From contig NC_136006.1 in the NCBI RefSeq assembly GCF_048128805.1, forward strand, positions 1,567,783 to 1,631,782: DNA of 64,000 bases. Direction: 5' to 3'. Positions 44,924-56,062 of this stretch are shown one piece after another (position 1 is the first letter of the stretch; every line of letters begins with the position of its first letter). The position numbers and the translations under genes are program-made. This DNA is from Centroberyx gerrardi (Eukaryota > Chordata > Actinopteri > Beryciformes > Berycidae). The notes beneath the pieces were generated by a model. That model ran no database searches. It was not told the origin of the DNA and was given only the letters and a program-made list of their open reading frames with translations.

Positions 44924-46159
44924 CTACAGTATGTTGGCCTCACAGGAGTCAGGCTGCAGTATCTGAAGTGTAACAATCAGTTTAATAGCTTTTCTAAACC
45001 AGGGGTAGAAAAAGGCATAGATCACAGGGTTTAAACAGGAATTACAATAAAGCAGCCAGACCCCAAAGGTCGAATATGAAGCACTGCTTGAGGTGTCCTG
45101 GCCTGCAAGAGAGGGATAGTAATATGGACAGAAACATATTAGAAACACAGCTATGACAATACCAAGAGTCCTGGCTGCTTTCATCTCAGATTTCTTAGCA
45201 GTTACAGTCACTGAACGCTGGAGTGTGACAGCCACAATGTGGGATCGCATGGCACGAGCCTGAGACACAGCCACCACAAATACTCTCATATACAGAACTA
45301 TGATGACAGTAATGGGAGCAGTAAAGGTAAAAAGAAAGTCAACAACTCCGGTGATGTAGTTAACGACAACCACACACTCTCCAACACAGGAATTATACCT
45401 GTTTGGTTGTCTCAGGAAATCCTTTAGTATCAAACAGTTGTAGAGAGCAGAACAGACCCAACACAGACAAACACAGATTTTAACTCTTCTCTGAGTGATT
45501 TTGGTGGGGTAACGCAGAGGGTCACAAATAGCCACATAGCGGTCGACTGATATGAGCACCATGTTTCCTACTGAGGCAGAGATAACAATGAAGGAAGTAT
45601 AGTAAAAGAGAGCACACATGAAGTCCCCCAGAAACCAGCAGGCCCCTATGAGGAGGATTTCAATCGGCATCAGGAGGCCAACGATGAAGTCTGAGACAGC
45701 CAGGGAGAGGAGGAGGAGGTTGGTGGGGGTGTGGAGCTGCCTGGAGTGGGAGAATTTCTTCAAAAGTAGTAATGGCCTCAAAAATAGTGTTACCATTAGT
45801 AGTAGTATGTTTCATGCAGGATGTCATTAATGATCATAAGCATTATTAAAATTCCTGAATGTATTCATCAAAGGCCTAAATGTGACATCACATCTACAAA
45901 CTAGCCCAAAACCATCTCTTCTTAGGAGTATAAGTGTTAATATTTAGTAATATAATAATATTTTAGTCTATGCTGAGAAGTACCTGAAGTGGGAAATGGA
46001 GATGATCGCCAGTAGGTTGAGAGCCACAGTGAGCAGAGAGATGGAGGACAGCAGAATGTAGAGGAACATGACTTCGAAGCGAGGACGTATCGGCCTCCTG
46101 CAGGAAGTGTTGAGGAGCTGTGGAAAGCAGAGTTCACCTCCTTCCAGGGTCTCCATCAT
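44924..46159 (-). CDS. taar: Trace amine-associated receptor F (clade III type, two exons)
   Basis: Exon 1 is 46159-45984 and exon 2 is 45740-44924 on the minus strand; the product is 330 aa, one residue shorter in TM2 (FIVGLLMPIEIL). The donor is GT, read as GTACTTCTCAGC. Compared with the paralogues this intron lacks 8 nt right after the first G, which places GT at the splice site where the A/B/D/E alignment has GC. N-terminal exon: CRRPIRPRFEVMFLYIL. Position 3.32 is Ser (YYTSFIVISAS) and 5.42 is Asp (GVVDFLFTFTAP). ICL2 keeps the usual DPLRY, ICL3 has KKSEMKAARTL as in D and G, and helix 8 reads FRKAIKL as in H. It sits between inverted copies of an unknown repeat and inside the E/G inverted duplication. 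Confidence 0.93.
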
Positions 46160-46242
46160 CAGAGAGAGAGGAGGAGAGGAGAAGCTGCTGAGGTCTGGCA
46201 GCTTTCTGACCAAAGCTCTCTATCACACAGCTGATTTATCTC

Positions 46243-46800
46243 TTTCCTCCCTCCCCTCCTTCCTCTTGCTCTCACTTTTTGCATCATCCTCTTCATCTCC
46301 ATCTTCATCACTCTCTTCTCTCTCTGTTTCACATCACTTCATCACCTCTCTCTCCTTTCCTTTCCCTTCTCATTCCTTCCCAATCCCTTCTGCGCTGACA
46401 AGCTCAGCATTGTCTACAATGTTAGTAGCTTAATTCATGGTGGTAATGTAGCTTAGGTGTGTGTGTTACCTTTTACATTGATATGCCAGGGACCATGTTA
46501 AGATTTGTGTGGAAGGAGGAGGAGAACACTGTAGTGTGAGTAGTTATAGATGGTGTATGATATCAATCAAATTTAGGATTGACTTCAATGAGAATTAACG
46601 AATGGTGTTCCAGATGTCAGACAGTATCAATAGGCCTCATCTGATGGGACAGAATCCCAAGCTTGCTTGAATTTGAGATATATATGGGCTCACAACAATT
46701 ATGATGAGACCAGTATTAAGCAGTCACAATTACAGGAGTTGAGCAACGGAAGACATGAATCAGCAGTCAGGTAGGCAGTGAAGGGGTGACAGCTTAACTA
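46243..46800. other. Upstream flank of TAAR F
   Basis: Inverted counterpart of the distal upstream sequence of C and E (about 18340-18818). It contains the ATGATATCAATCAAATTT block. No gene was recognised. Confidence 0.5.
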
Positions 46801-46934
46801 CCTGAGAACACTGACTTACAAAGAATACTGAATGACGGAATTGTCAATGGCTGACACAAAATTGCAAATGCTGAGTCACTTAACACAGGGACGCCGCAAT
46901 AAAGTAAATGATGTGTAAAGTGTTGTGTAGTTGA

Positions 46935-47235
46935 ATGGGTATGGTGGACTATGTGTGGTGCATGAATGATGCCCAGTGAATGATGACCATACATACGCCA
47001 GAACCAGCGGAGGTGGGTCCCACAGTAGGTGACGAACACAGAGACAAGCCATCTGTGTTCGTCTACAGGGCACGGACAGTTGTTCGAGGTCTGGTCGTTC
47101 AAAGTCGAGCTCAGCAGGGCCACAAAACTGGAGAGAGCATGTAGAATGCAACACTCAGCAAGGCTGGTGAACACCAAGCGCACTCCAATGGAGCTGAACT
47201 GAAGAGTAGTTGTGGGGGTCACTCTAGACTCACGC
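46935..47235 (-). repeat. Unknown repeat, inverted copy of 43140-43480
   Basis: The minus strand matches the repeat left of TAAR F from about AGTCTAGAGTGACCCCCACA onward, with moderate divergence. Sequence to its right (47236-47480) is not shared with the left copy. Confidence 0.5.
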
Positions 47236-47479
47236 TGACCCTCTCTGCGGATTGCAGTCAGCCCAGTATACAGTAGCAGATTTACTGGCAGGCAAGGGCC
47301 ACAGGCACACTGGAGTTGTGTGTGGGTCAAGCAAATGGAGTCTTTGCAGAAAAGCACTCTTCACCGCTTCCAATGATGAAGCAGTTTCTCTATTTGGCTT
47401 GTGGAGCTGATGCCGATGGACACGAGTCCATAAGAGACAAAGTCTTTGGGAGACGTTGTTTAGACTCACTTAGCACGTC

Positions 47480-47765
47480 GTGGTATATGCCTGTGACTGC
47501 ATAATATATCATACCAGTAGGTGGCGGTGTAACCCCCGACTAGATAAGGTAGAACGGATGTATGAGGCACTTGACTACATGCTGCTGAGTAAAAAGACAT
47601 CTCCTCTCATATACACCTGCTTGCCATCTTCTTTTGACATACATACACAACATATTGGTGACGAGGATGGCTCTGCTTGGTATATCATCACCATGGATTT
47701 GAATGTTTGACAACTATGTGCTTGCTCGTGCTATATAAATAAAGTTACTTACTTACTTACTTTCT
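47480..47765 (+). mobile_element. Possible LTR/retroelement tail fragment
   Basis: Contains ACATATTGGTGACGAGGATG, which resembles a gypsy LTR end plus primer-binding site, and ends GCTATATAAATAAAGTTACT followed by an (ACTT)n tail that looks LINE/SINE-like. The mixture suggests two small fragments side by side. No coding capacity. Confidence 0.3.
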
Positions 47766-47904
47766 GTATTAACAGACCAGTCCAACTTGTTGTCAATGTG
47801 CACGCCCAAAAACGTATAGGACTTCACAACCTCCACCTCAGCATCCTGAATGGACACAGGTGTCACAGAGCTCTTTTTCCTTCTAAAGTCCAGAACAAGT
47901 TCTG

Positions 47905-47994
47905 GACAAATGGGGAGAGCAAGGCACCGACACTGCCAGGGTCAGAGGTTCCATTCCCACTGGGTTCAAACTAAAAATGCAGAAGCCACTTTCG
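47905..47994 (+). mobile_element. Partial tRNA-derived SINE
   Basis: Same SINE as at 42955-43092: GGGGAGAGCAAGGCACC, then GGTTCCATTCCCACTGGG and AAAAATGCAGAAGCCACTTT. The first part of the A box region and the distal tail are missing. Confidence 0.55.
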
Positions 47995-48199
47995 GTCCTC
48001 AGCTGTTAGCAACAGTGCCTGTGAACAGCTGATTGCATATCTAAGTATAAAACCTGGCCAATTCTGTGCTGATACTGGAAAAGATCATCTGACATCTGAT
48101 CAATTTTGTGTTTAAATAATGTAAGCTTTTTAGCTAACTAACCTTAGTATCTGGTAGCTATCACAATATTCTTGACATATCATACCTAACATTCCAGCT

Positions 48200-49375
48200 A
48201 CACTTAGTCAGTTTGAACCCATTACTTTATCAGCTCTCATCAAAACCATATCCCAAATGAAATCCTCGTCCTGCCAATTAGACACTATTCCCACATCTCT
48301 CCTAAAGCAGGTACTTGAAACAGTTGGTCCGACCATCCTCTCCAGTAAATAAATCCATAGTCTCTGGTTTCGTCCCCTCCTCATTTAAACATGCCTTAGT
48401 CCAGCCCCTACTAAAGAAACCCATTAACTACAGGCCCATTTCAAAATTATCTTTTTTATCTAAGGTTTTGGAAAAACTGATCTCCTCACAACTCTTAGCC
48501 CACTTGATCAACAACAGCTTATTTGAAAAGTTCCAGTCAGTTTTTAGAGCCCTCCACAGTACTGAGACTGCCCTGATTAAGGTCACTAATGACTTACTCA
48601 TGACTACAGATGCTGGTGACTGCTCGATCCTGGTCCTTCTGGATTTAAGTGCAGCGTTTGACACGGTGGACCATACCATACTGTTAAATCGCCTAGAATC
48701 ATGGGTAGGTCTTAGCAGCACCGCCGTCCAACTGCTGCACTCCTACCTCTCAGATAGAATCCTCTCCGTTATTGTTGGTAATGCCTCCTCCTCGTCAGCC
48801 CATCTCACTTGTGGTGTTCCACAACTATCCTTGGCCCTTTACTATTTTCAATTTATATGCTCCCCCTAGGTCATGTCATCCATAAGCATATTTGATGCTC
48901 AAGTAAAGAGGGTTGTTCAATCCTGCTTCCTGCACTTGAGAAATATTTCTAAAATAAGATCCTTTTTATCTAGTCAAGATCTCAATAGAGTTGTTAATGC
49001 CCTCATCTCTTCTCGTTTAGACTACTGCAACTCTCTTTACTCCTGCCTCAGCCAAAGCTTACTACATCGCCTGCAGTTGGTGCTGCTGCTAGGCTTATTA
49101 CTGGTACGAGGAGATTTGAACACATCACTCCGGTTTTAGCTGCACTTCACTGGCTGCCTGTCAATTTTAGAATTGATTTTAAGATTTTAGTGTTAACTTT
49201 TAAAGCTCTTCATGGTCTGGCACCTAGCTACCCCACTGCGCTCCTAACCCCATATGTGCCAGGTCGTAACCTGAGGTCCTCTGATACGGCTCTACTGGTT
49301 GTACCTAAGTCTAGGTTGGTGACTAAGTGTGACCAGGCCTTTGCAATCAAAGCCCCCAGACTCTGGAACACTCAC
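48200..49375 (+). mobile_element. Degraded L2-type LINE (RT fragment)
   Basis: The plus strand encodes FVPSSFKHALVQPLLKK, NYRPISKLSFLSKVLEKL, STETALIKVTNDLL, LLDLSAAFDTVDHTILLNRL and LHSYLSDR, then jumps near 48868 to the rear part (CFLHLRNISKIRS, LISSRLDYCNSLY, ALHWLPVNFRIDFKIL, FKALHGLAPSY). The segment with the catalytic YADD block is absent, and the last part is in a shifted frame. It belongs to the same broad clade as the LINE at 35415 but is much older and dead. Confidence 0.8.
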
Positions 49376-49720
49376 TTTTTTTTTGGAGCAAGCAGGGGGT
49401 GTGTTAACTTACAGCTAACAAAAGCGGTCTAACGCTGCTTTATCACAATATATCATGCTGGTATAGATGAAAGTCAAGCTAATAGACGAACCACTGCAGG
49501 GCTGCCAGAACAATGGGGGCGAGCTGGCATTTGACCCATCACTTTTCCAAGTACTGGGGCGACGCCCCAGTACTTATTGAGTTCACACTGAGTAGCCTAT
49601 TTGAGAAAAATCTCCACTCCACTCTCACTAAACGCACGGTCTACTGACCTATAGGCACAGGCAGACAGATTTTCTAACAGAACGGCTGAACCAATTAAAA
49701 CCTTGATTTCAGCTGCTGGG
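49376..49720. other. Non-coding spacer
   Basis: Contains two copies of a GGGGCGACGCCCCAGTACT-like palindrome neighbourhood around 49555-49580. No gene was recognised. Confidence 0.35.
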
Positions 49721-49725
49721 GCGGG

Positions 49726-50369
49726 TGTTATGAACACAGGTGGGACCCAAACGCAGGACACGGACAGGGTGGTGTTGGTAAGGAAAAGGTTTTATTGTAA
49801 GGGAGGATCTGGATGAGGGGCTGATGGCAGGGAATGGGAATCCGGTGGCAGTAGGGGTGAGTGATGGTAGGGAGGAGCGGGGCTTGGCGTGAACGTGGGA
49901 CAAGGGGAAGCGTGGCAGGCAGGGGTAGCTCGGAGGCTATGAGGTTGCTGGCAGGCAGGCAGGGAGACAAGCAGGAAGACAGGCAGGCGGGTGATGATCC
50001 TGGGGCACAAGAGAGACTGGTTAGTCACAGGAAACACAAAGAGATAAAGTCACTGGGAGCTCTAACTAGATTGGCCTTGAAGTGTAACTACCACTGAGGT
50101 TGAAACAACAATCTGGCGAAGAATGGTTGAAGAGCCGGGGTAGCCGTGGCAGACCGGGAGAGGTGATGAGCCGATTGCAGACAGGTGTGCAGGATGAGCA
50201 GAGCCGGGAGCCAGGAGAACGAGGAAGGGAGACCACGCCCACGCCAATACACACACAAACAAAACATGGACAGAGAGAGAGACAGACAGGGGAGCACTGG
50301 GAACACAGGGAAGGGGAAACACAAGGAAACACTAGGGAATCTTCTGGGGGTACGGCCACGGCCGTAACA
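49726..50369 (-). mobile_element. Gypsy-type solo LTR with 5-bp target duplication (fossil)
   Basis: On the minus strand it begins TGTTACGGCCGTGG and ends GTGTTCATAACA, 644 bp, with TGTTA/TAACA inverted ends. GCGGG lies immediately on both sides (49721-49725 and 50370-50374). No internal retroviral-type sequence is present, so this is a solo LTR left by recombination between two LTRs. It resembles the LTR at 7810. The perfect target duplication suggests it is fairly young. Confidence 0.85.
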
Positions 50370-50374
50370 GCGGG

Positions 50375-51239
50375 ACATTTTCCGAATTCAGCACCGCTAA
50401 ACTCAGCTGCTAAACTCAACTGCATGGTCTCTTGAAGAGCGCCAGATTGTGTGTCGCTCATTAATCAGTAATGTCCATTTGCGATTTGAATGAACTAATG
50501 GTGCACTTGGTCACTGTTTATGCCATGATATGTTGGCCTGTTACACTGTAATATGCACCATTACGGATGTTATAATTTCAATAGGACTATAACTATAAAG
50601 ATACCTATAAAAAGATTTAGATCATTATAAGTAAATAGAATTCCGTGTTCCCACTACAACTCTTCTACAAAAAACATCCAAACGATAACTAAATCTATAT
50701 TCTTGGTTCCATCTCGCAGCGATTTTTCTGGAGGTAGAGACAACATAAAACATTTTCAACCAATCAAAGTAAATTTCTGTGAAGTTAATAAAGTTCTGTG
50801 ACTTCCTCTGGGCTGAGCCCCGGATGTTCTGAAATCCTAACATCTGATCTGTGCTAGTTAACATATATAGTTGAAGCTAATTTTATTAGTGTCCAGTTTT
50901 CACTGACATCAGTTGCTTTGTTAAATTTGCCTGCACGATAGTTAGCTCGCTAACAAAGAAAAAAACAACCGTTTATTCACTGTAACAGAGCTGATTCCTC
51001 TCAAGCTACAACTCGTAGTGTTGAGTAGAGACTAGAACTAAAGACAAGATAGTTTCCTGTGTCACAGTAACCTGACTTTGGAAACTAGACCTTACTAGAC
51101 TATTCACTTATTTGCTTATAATATTACTGAGTCTGCAGCCACACCACAACAATTTTTTTTCAGATATCTTTCTTTTTGTTGCCAGGTTGTTGTATACTTA
51201 GAGATTATTTTTGCACAGCCAATTCTGAACTGGACCTAC
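50375..51239. other. Non-coding spacer, nothing recognised
   Basis: AT-rich single-copy sequence without a gene-like frame or recognisable repeat. The inverted duplication shared with E begins at its right end. Confidence 0.4.
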
Positions 51240-52613
51240 ATCATGATGCCAGTTCTGGTTGCCTGCAGATTTGTGACACAACTGCAAAGCCTCTACAGAA
51301 TTTTGTCCCAAATTGATCCAGCATGCTAACTTTTAACTGTTGGGCATAATACTTGAGACATGCCAAATGTTGGACTAATTAAAGCTTGGCTGGAACTTGG
51401 CCGTGACCATAACTCTATCACGGTTTGTCCACCCATAATGATCCTTGTCAGTACAGGTGAGGAACCATGCCTGCTATGGCATTTTAAAATAATCCAATAT
51501 GAGGTGTCACATAAACCAAGACTTCGTGCCTCCTAAACTGATTGTTTGATTTTCATCACATTTCGTATGCATGCACTCATGAGGCTGACATTTGCTCTGG
51601 GCCATGGATTAGTCAATATCTAAAGTTTCGTTTTAGCTGGTTCATATCAAACTGGCATAGCACATTATGGCTCATAACTCATAAGAACAAATAAATAACA
51701 AGCAGAAGTATAACTGCAGATCTAATACTAGTCAGAATACTGCCAGGCCACTTCAGCCCAGAACATACACCTTTAAATAGACTGGAGGGTTGCATTATTG
51801 ACCATTTTAGATATGGTATCTGGGATCTGTCATAAAGTAGTATACGATTATTGATATGTTATTGTATACTAGTATATTAGTACTGTTGTTATGTGTTGTA
51901 CCCCACTAGCAAGGTCCTATCTATATTTATATATATAAATATATTTAAAGACATTTAGGACTGTGAATCGGACAACAATAAATGGCAAATCATGAACAAT
52001 GGAAGGATGGCAAGTTTTATTCTATATGTAAAACACACTAAGAACAGCAGAGGGAGACACAGACCACGATTTCTGCAGCTTTATTTAATGTTTTCTCATT
52101 AAATTGCACACCTTGCATCTCATATTTTTGTAACCATGTGTAACAAACAATAAACAATGATGCTGTTGTTATATCTACCTCTGTAGTATGTCTATGTTTA
52201 CCTAAATTATTTTAATGGTGCTTATGAATGATTAGAACAATGAGAAAACCAATTGAGAAAAATAATATGGAACTGAAGCCCACCTGACCAATCATCTCTG
52301 TTTGCACTAAGATGGAAAAGAATCACAGAGGTGGTGTTTTGGGTAAAATCAGTGAAATAGATGATGACTAAACCCTGACTAGCCCTGTTTGGCCCTGTTG
52401 TGGAAACCAGGCAGACAAGTTCCATTCAACAACATGAGGACAAGAAATGTTTCCATTTTACTTGACATCGTGCTGTTGCACTTTACAAAATAAATACAGC
52501 TCATATAATTTGCATAGAATGAAAAGTTCATAACAATGTGGTTACATACAAATTCACTGTGTGTTTTACCAATATATATTTTTCTTCGTCTGTCCAAGCT
52601 TCACAGCCTCTCT
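51240..52613. repeat. 3' flank of G, inverted copy of the E flank
   Basis: Reverse-complement match to 40861-42500. The poly(A) signal candidate for G is at 52080-52085 on the minus strand. A short AT-palindromic tract (TATATTTATATATATAAATA) near 51921-51940 is private to this copy. Confidence 0.75.
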
Positions 52614-53846
52614 CTACAGTATGTTGGCTTCACAGGAGTCAGGCTGCAGTATCTGAAGTGTAACAATCAGTTTAATAGTATTTCTAAACCAGGGATAGAA
52701 AAAGGCATAGATCACAGGATTTAGACAGGAGTTACAATAAAGCAGCCAGATCCCAAAGGCTGAATATGAAGCACTGGATGAGGTATCCTGGCCTGCAAGA
52801 TAGGGATAGTAATATGGACAGAAACACATTAGAAACACAGCTATGACAATACCAAGAGTCCTGGCTGCTTTCATCTCAGATTTCTTAGCAGTTACAGTCA
52901 CTGAACGCTGGAGTGTGACAGCCACAATGTGGGATCGCATGGCACGAGCCTGAGACACAGCCACCACAAATACTCTCATATACAGAACTATGATGACAGT
53001 AATGGGACCAACAAAGGTCACAACAAGGTCAACAGCTCCTGCTATATAGCTAATGACAACCACACACTCTCCAGTGCAGGAATTATACCTGTCTGGTTGT
53101 TTCAGGTGATCCTTTTGAATCAGACTGCTATAGAAAGCAGAACAGACCCAACACAGACAAACACATATTTTAACTCTTCTCTGAGTGATTTTGGTGGGGT
53201 AACACAGAGGGTCACAAATAGCCACATAGCGGTCGACTGATATCAGCACCATATTTCCTACTGAGGCAGAGGTAAGAATAAAGGAAGCATAGCAAAAGAG
53301 AGCACATATGAGGTCACCCAGAAACCAGCAGGACTCTATACGGAGGATTTCACCTGGCATCACCAGGAAGCCCACAAGGAAGTCTGAGACAGCCAGGGAG
53401 AGGAGGAGGAGGTTGGTGGGGGTGTGGAGCTGCCTGGAGTGGGAGAATTTCATGAATAGTAGTAGTGGTAGTCTACCATTGTTATGTCACAGTATATCAC
53501 AGGTAACTAGTGTTACCATTAGTTGTAGTAGTAATAATAATATAAATAGTAATATGTCTAATGCAAGATGTAACAGATGTATTATCAAAATTCCTGAATG
53601 TATTTATCACAAGCCTTTATGTGACATATATTGTAAATATTTTAGTCAATGCTGAGAAGTATATCTCTACCTGTAGTGGGAGATGGAGATGATGACCAGC
53701 ATGTTGAGAACCACGGTGAGCAGAGAGATGGAGGACAGCAGAATGCAGAGGAGCATGGCCTTCGAGCGAAGATGCTTCTGCTTCCTGCAGGAAGTGTTGA
53801 GGAGCTGTGGAAAGCAAAGTTCACCTCCTTTCAGGGTCTCCATCAT
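52614..53846 (-). CDS. taar: Trace amine-associated receptor G (clade III type, two exons)
   Basis: Exon 1 is 53846-53671 and exon 2 is 53433-52614 on the minus strand; the product is 331 aa. The donor is GTAGAGATAT, i.e. the same intron start as in A, B, D and E but with T at the second position. Exon 1 reads METLKGGELCF and CRKQKHLRSKAMLLCILL, close to E. TM2 reads FLVGFLVMPGEILRIE. Position 3.32 is Ser (CYASFILTSAS) and 5.42 is Asp (GAVDLVVTFVGP). TM6 continues YYYPYLAGQDTSSSASYSAF, matching D except for one Tyr. ICL2 reads DPLCY and helix 8 reads FRNTIKL, as in D and E. It lies tail to tail with E and is the closest GT-donor relative of the GC-donor genes. Confidence 0.93.
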
Positions 53847-53929
53847 CAGAGAGAGAGGAGGAGAGGAGAAGCTGCTGAGGTCTGGCAGCTTTCTGACTAA
53901 AGCTCTCTATCATACAGCTGATATATCTC

Positions 53930-54653
53930 TTCTCTCCCTCCCTTCGTTCCTCTTGCTCTCTCTCCCTCTATCTGTTTTTCTCTCTACAGACTGGTGCCTC
54001 CTCCCTCATTCCCTGCCTAGCTTTCTGAAATAATCCTCTTCATCTTTGTCTTCATCACTCTCTATCTCTTCTTCACCTGTCTTCATCACCTATACCTCCC
54101 TCTGATTTCCCTTCTCCTCCCTTCCTAATCCCATATGTCATGATGGGTTCAGCATTGTGACATTAAACAAACAGCATTATGTTTGGAGCTTAATCCACAT
54201 TGGTGAAGTATCTTAGTTCTGTTACCTTTGACATTGATATGCCAGCTAGGGACTGTGTTAAGGTTTGCGTGGAAGGAGAAGGGTTAGGCCCCTGCAAAAA
54301 GGAAGGAGACTTGGATTATGCTGCAAGAGTTGTATGGAGTAATTTTATGGATATTTTTTGTTCTTTTAGGAACTCTAAGGATTGGTCCCCAAAGACTTCA
54401 CCTGTGTTTCAACTGGCATGAGAGAGTAGATGATGACTGAATTTTCATTTTTGGGTGAACTATTCCTTTAATGGAATGCTGAGGCTTTCAAAGCCATTCC
54501 CCTCCCCCATCTGGGACAGTTGGATCACCTCTCATTGGGCCTCATTCACAAAACTTTTCTTAAATTGTTCTTACTTTTGTTCTTAAGAAACATGCCTACG
54601 CAAAACCAACGTGGGATTCATGAAGCATGTGCAGAGTCTGGATTTTTGCGTAT
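53930..54653. other. Upstream flank of TAAR G, no gene
   Basis: The part next to the gene is the pyrimidine-rich complement of the purine-rich tract seen upstream of the other genes. Beyond about 54130 there are partial matches to the A/B/D-type flank (TGATGGGTTCAGCATTGTGACATT resembles the 1841-1860 region inverted). The rest is not recognised. Confidence 0.4.
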
Positions 54654-54661
54654 TTCAGGTG

Positions 54662-55031
54662 TAGGGCTGAACAATTAATCGAAATTTTATCGAAATCGCA
54701 ATATGGCCTACTGCAATTTTCAAATCGCAGGAGGCACAATATTTGTTAAAGGCGAAATGTGTGTCAAAATACCATTTTAAATTAAATATTGTCGTGCTGC
54801 AGAGATGTCCTGGACTACACATCATATTCTACAGACTTAAGAAAACATCTTTGTTTGGTACAGATCCCCACAGATTCCCTCACACCATAATCATTTTAAT
54901 ACGTTTTTCAATGAAAATGAGAATAATGATGTAAAAATTATCATTCCCTCTAATATCGCAAATCATACCGCAGTTGCAATATCAGTCAAAATAATCGCAA
55001 TTAGATATTTTTTCAAAATCGTTCAGCCCTA
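54662..55031. mobile_element. hAT-like MITE
   Basis: The left end reads TAGGGCTGAACAATTAATCG and the reverse complement of the right end reads TAGGGCTGAACGATTTTG. Next to the ends lie imperfect 8-bp repeats (TTCAGGTG left, TCCAGGTT right), the target-site length of hAT transposons. The interior is AT-rich and has ATCGCAAT motifs on both arms. No transposase; non-autonomous. Confidence 0.8.
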
Positions 55032-55039
55032 TCCAGGTT

Positions 55040-56060
55040 TATCTGATGATGAATGCCACTTGTTCCTTAATTGGATGTGCGTGCCTGTTGATGCTGATTA
55101 GCATAGGTAGACGCCCCGGCAACTCCATAAAAGGCCTGCTGTCTGAAGGGTTGTGCGCAAATGGAAAGCATTACTGGAGTGGTGGAGAATGGCAAACAGA
55201 CCCAAGAAGAAAAATTCAAACTCTGAAATAGAAGTGTTGTTGTCGGGACTGAACTTTTTAAAAGTGTAAGCGGTGGAGTGACAGCAACTGAGAAAAAAAA
55301 ACATGGCAAGAAATTCCTGATGCTGTCAATGCTGCAAAATCAGAAACATGCACCTTAAATTAAATGAAAAAGAAACGGTTTGACTTAAGTTAGGTTAGGG
55401 TTAACCTGATGCACCAGATGGTTTGTTACACAGAACCATCTGGGAAGTCGTCCTTGGAAACTGTTTGGAAAAGGGCAGGCACTTTCAAAAAATACTTGGC
55501 AGGTGATTGGATGAACCATCTGTCTATCACCGTCTATCACGGGCTAACTTCAACCAATCAGATCAACGAACCATATGACGTAGTAGGACAGCGCCGAAGA
55601 GGAAAGACAACAACAAACTATGTAGTTAGCATGTCGGTGCCGTCTTTGTAAGGAAAATTTGCGCATAAAGGGCACTAAAATAAAATAAAATAAAATACTC
55701 TCCAGTTCAGAAATAACTGATGTTACAGCAGCATCTACGCTAGCCTCTTTAAGAGCCGTTATTGTTGTGAACGAACAGTCGCTTCTCGCTGTCGTCACAC
55801 CTAAACCACGCCCGTAGCTGCCCTCATAGGACGCTGATTGGGCCGAACCACTTTGGTTCGGCCACAAACGTATAACTTGAAGCCTGGCAAGATGGTGATC
55901 GTGATCTCGCGAATCCAGCTCCCTCGCAAGGTAAGGTTAGGGTTAGTCTAATTCCAAATAGATGCAGTTTATTAGCTACAGGCGGACGGCAGGGCGCTGT
56001 CAAAAGGATTGGGGGAATAATATGGAGACTGTGCTGTCAGGTGTCCAGTCATCAGCGGAG
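55040..56060. other. Non-coding region with (AAAAT)n
   Basis: A short AAAAT pentanucleotide array lies at about 55674-55697. No gene or known repeat was recognised. Small frames here are short and overlap on both strands. Confidence 0.4.
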
Positions 56061-56062
56061 TT

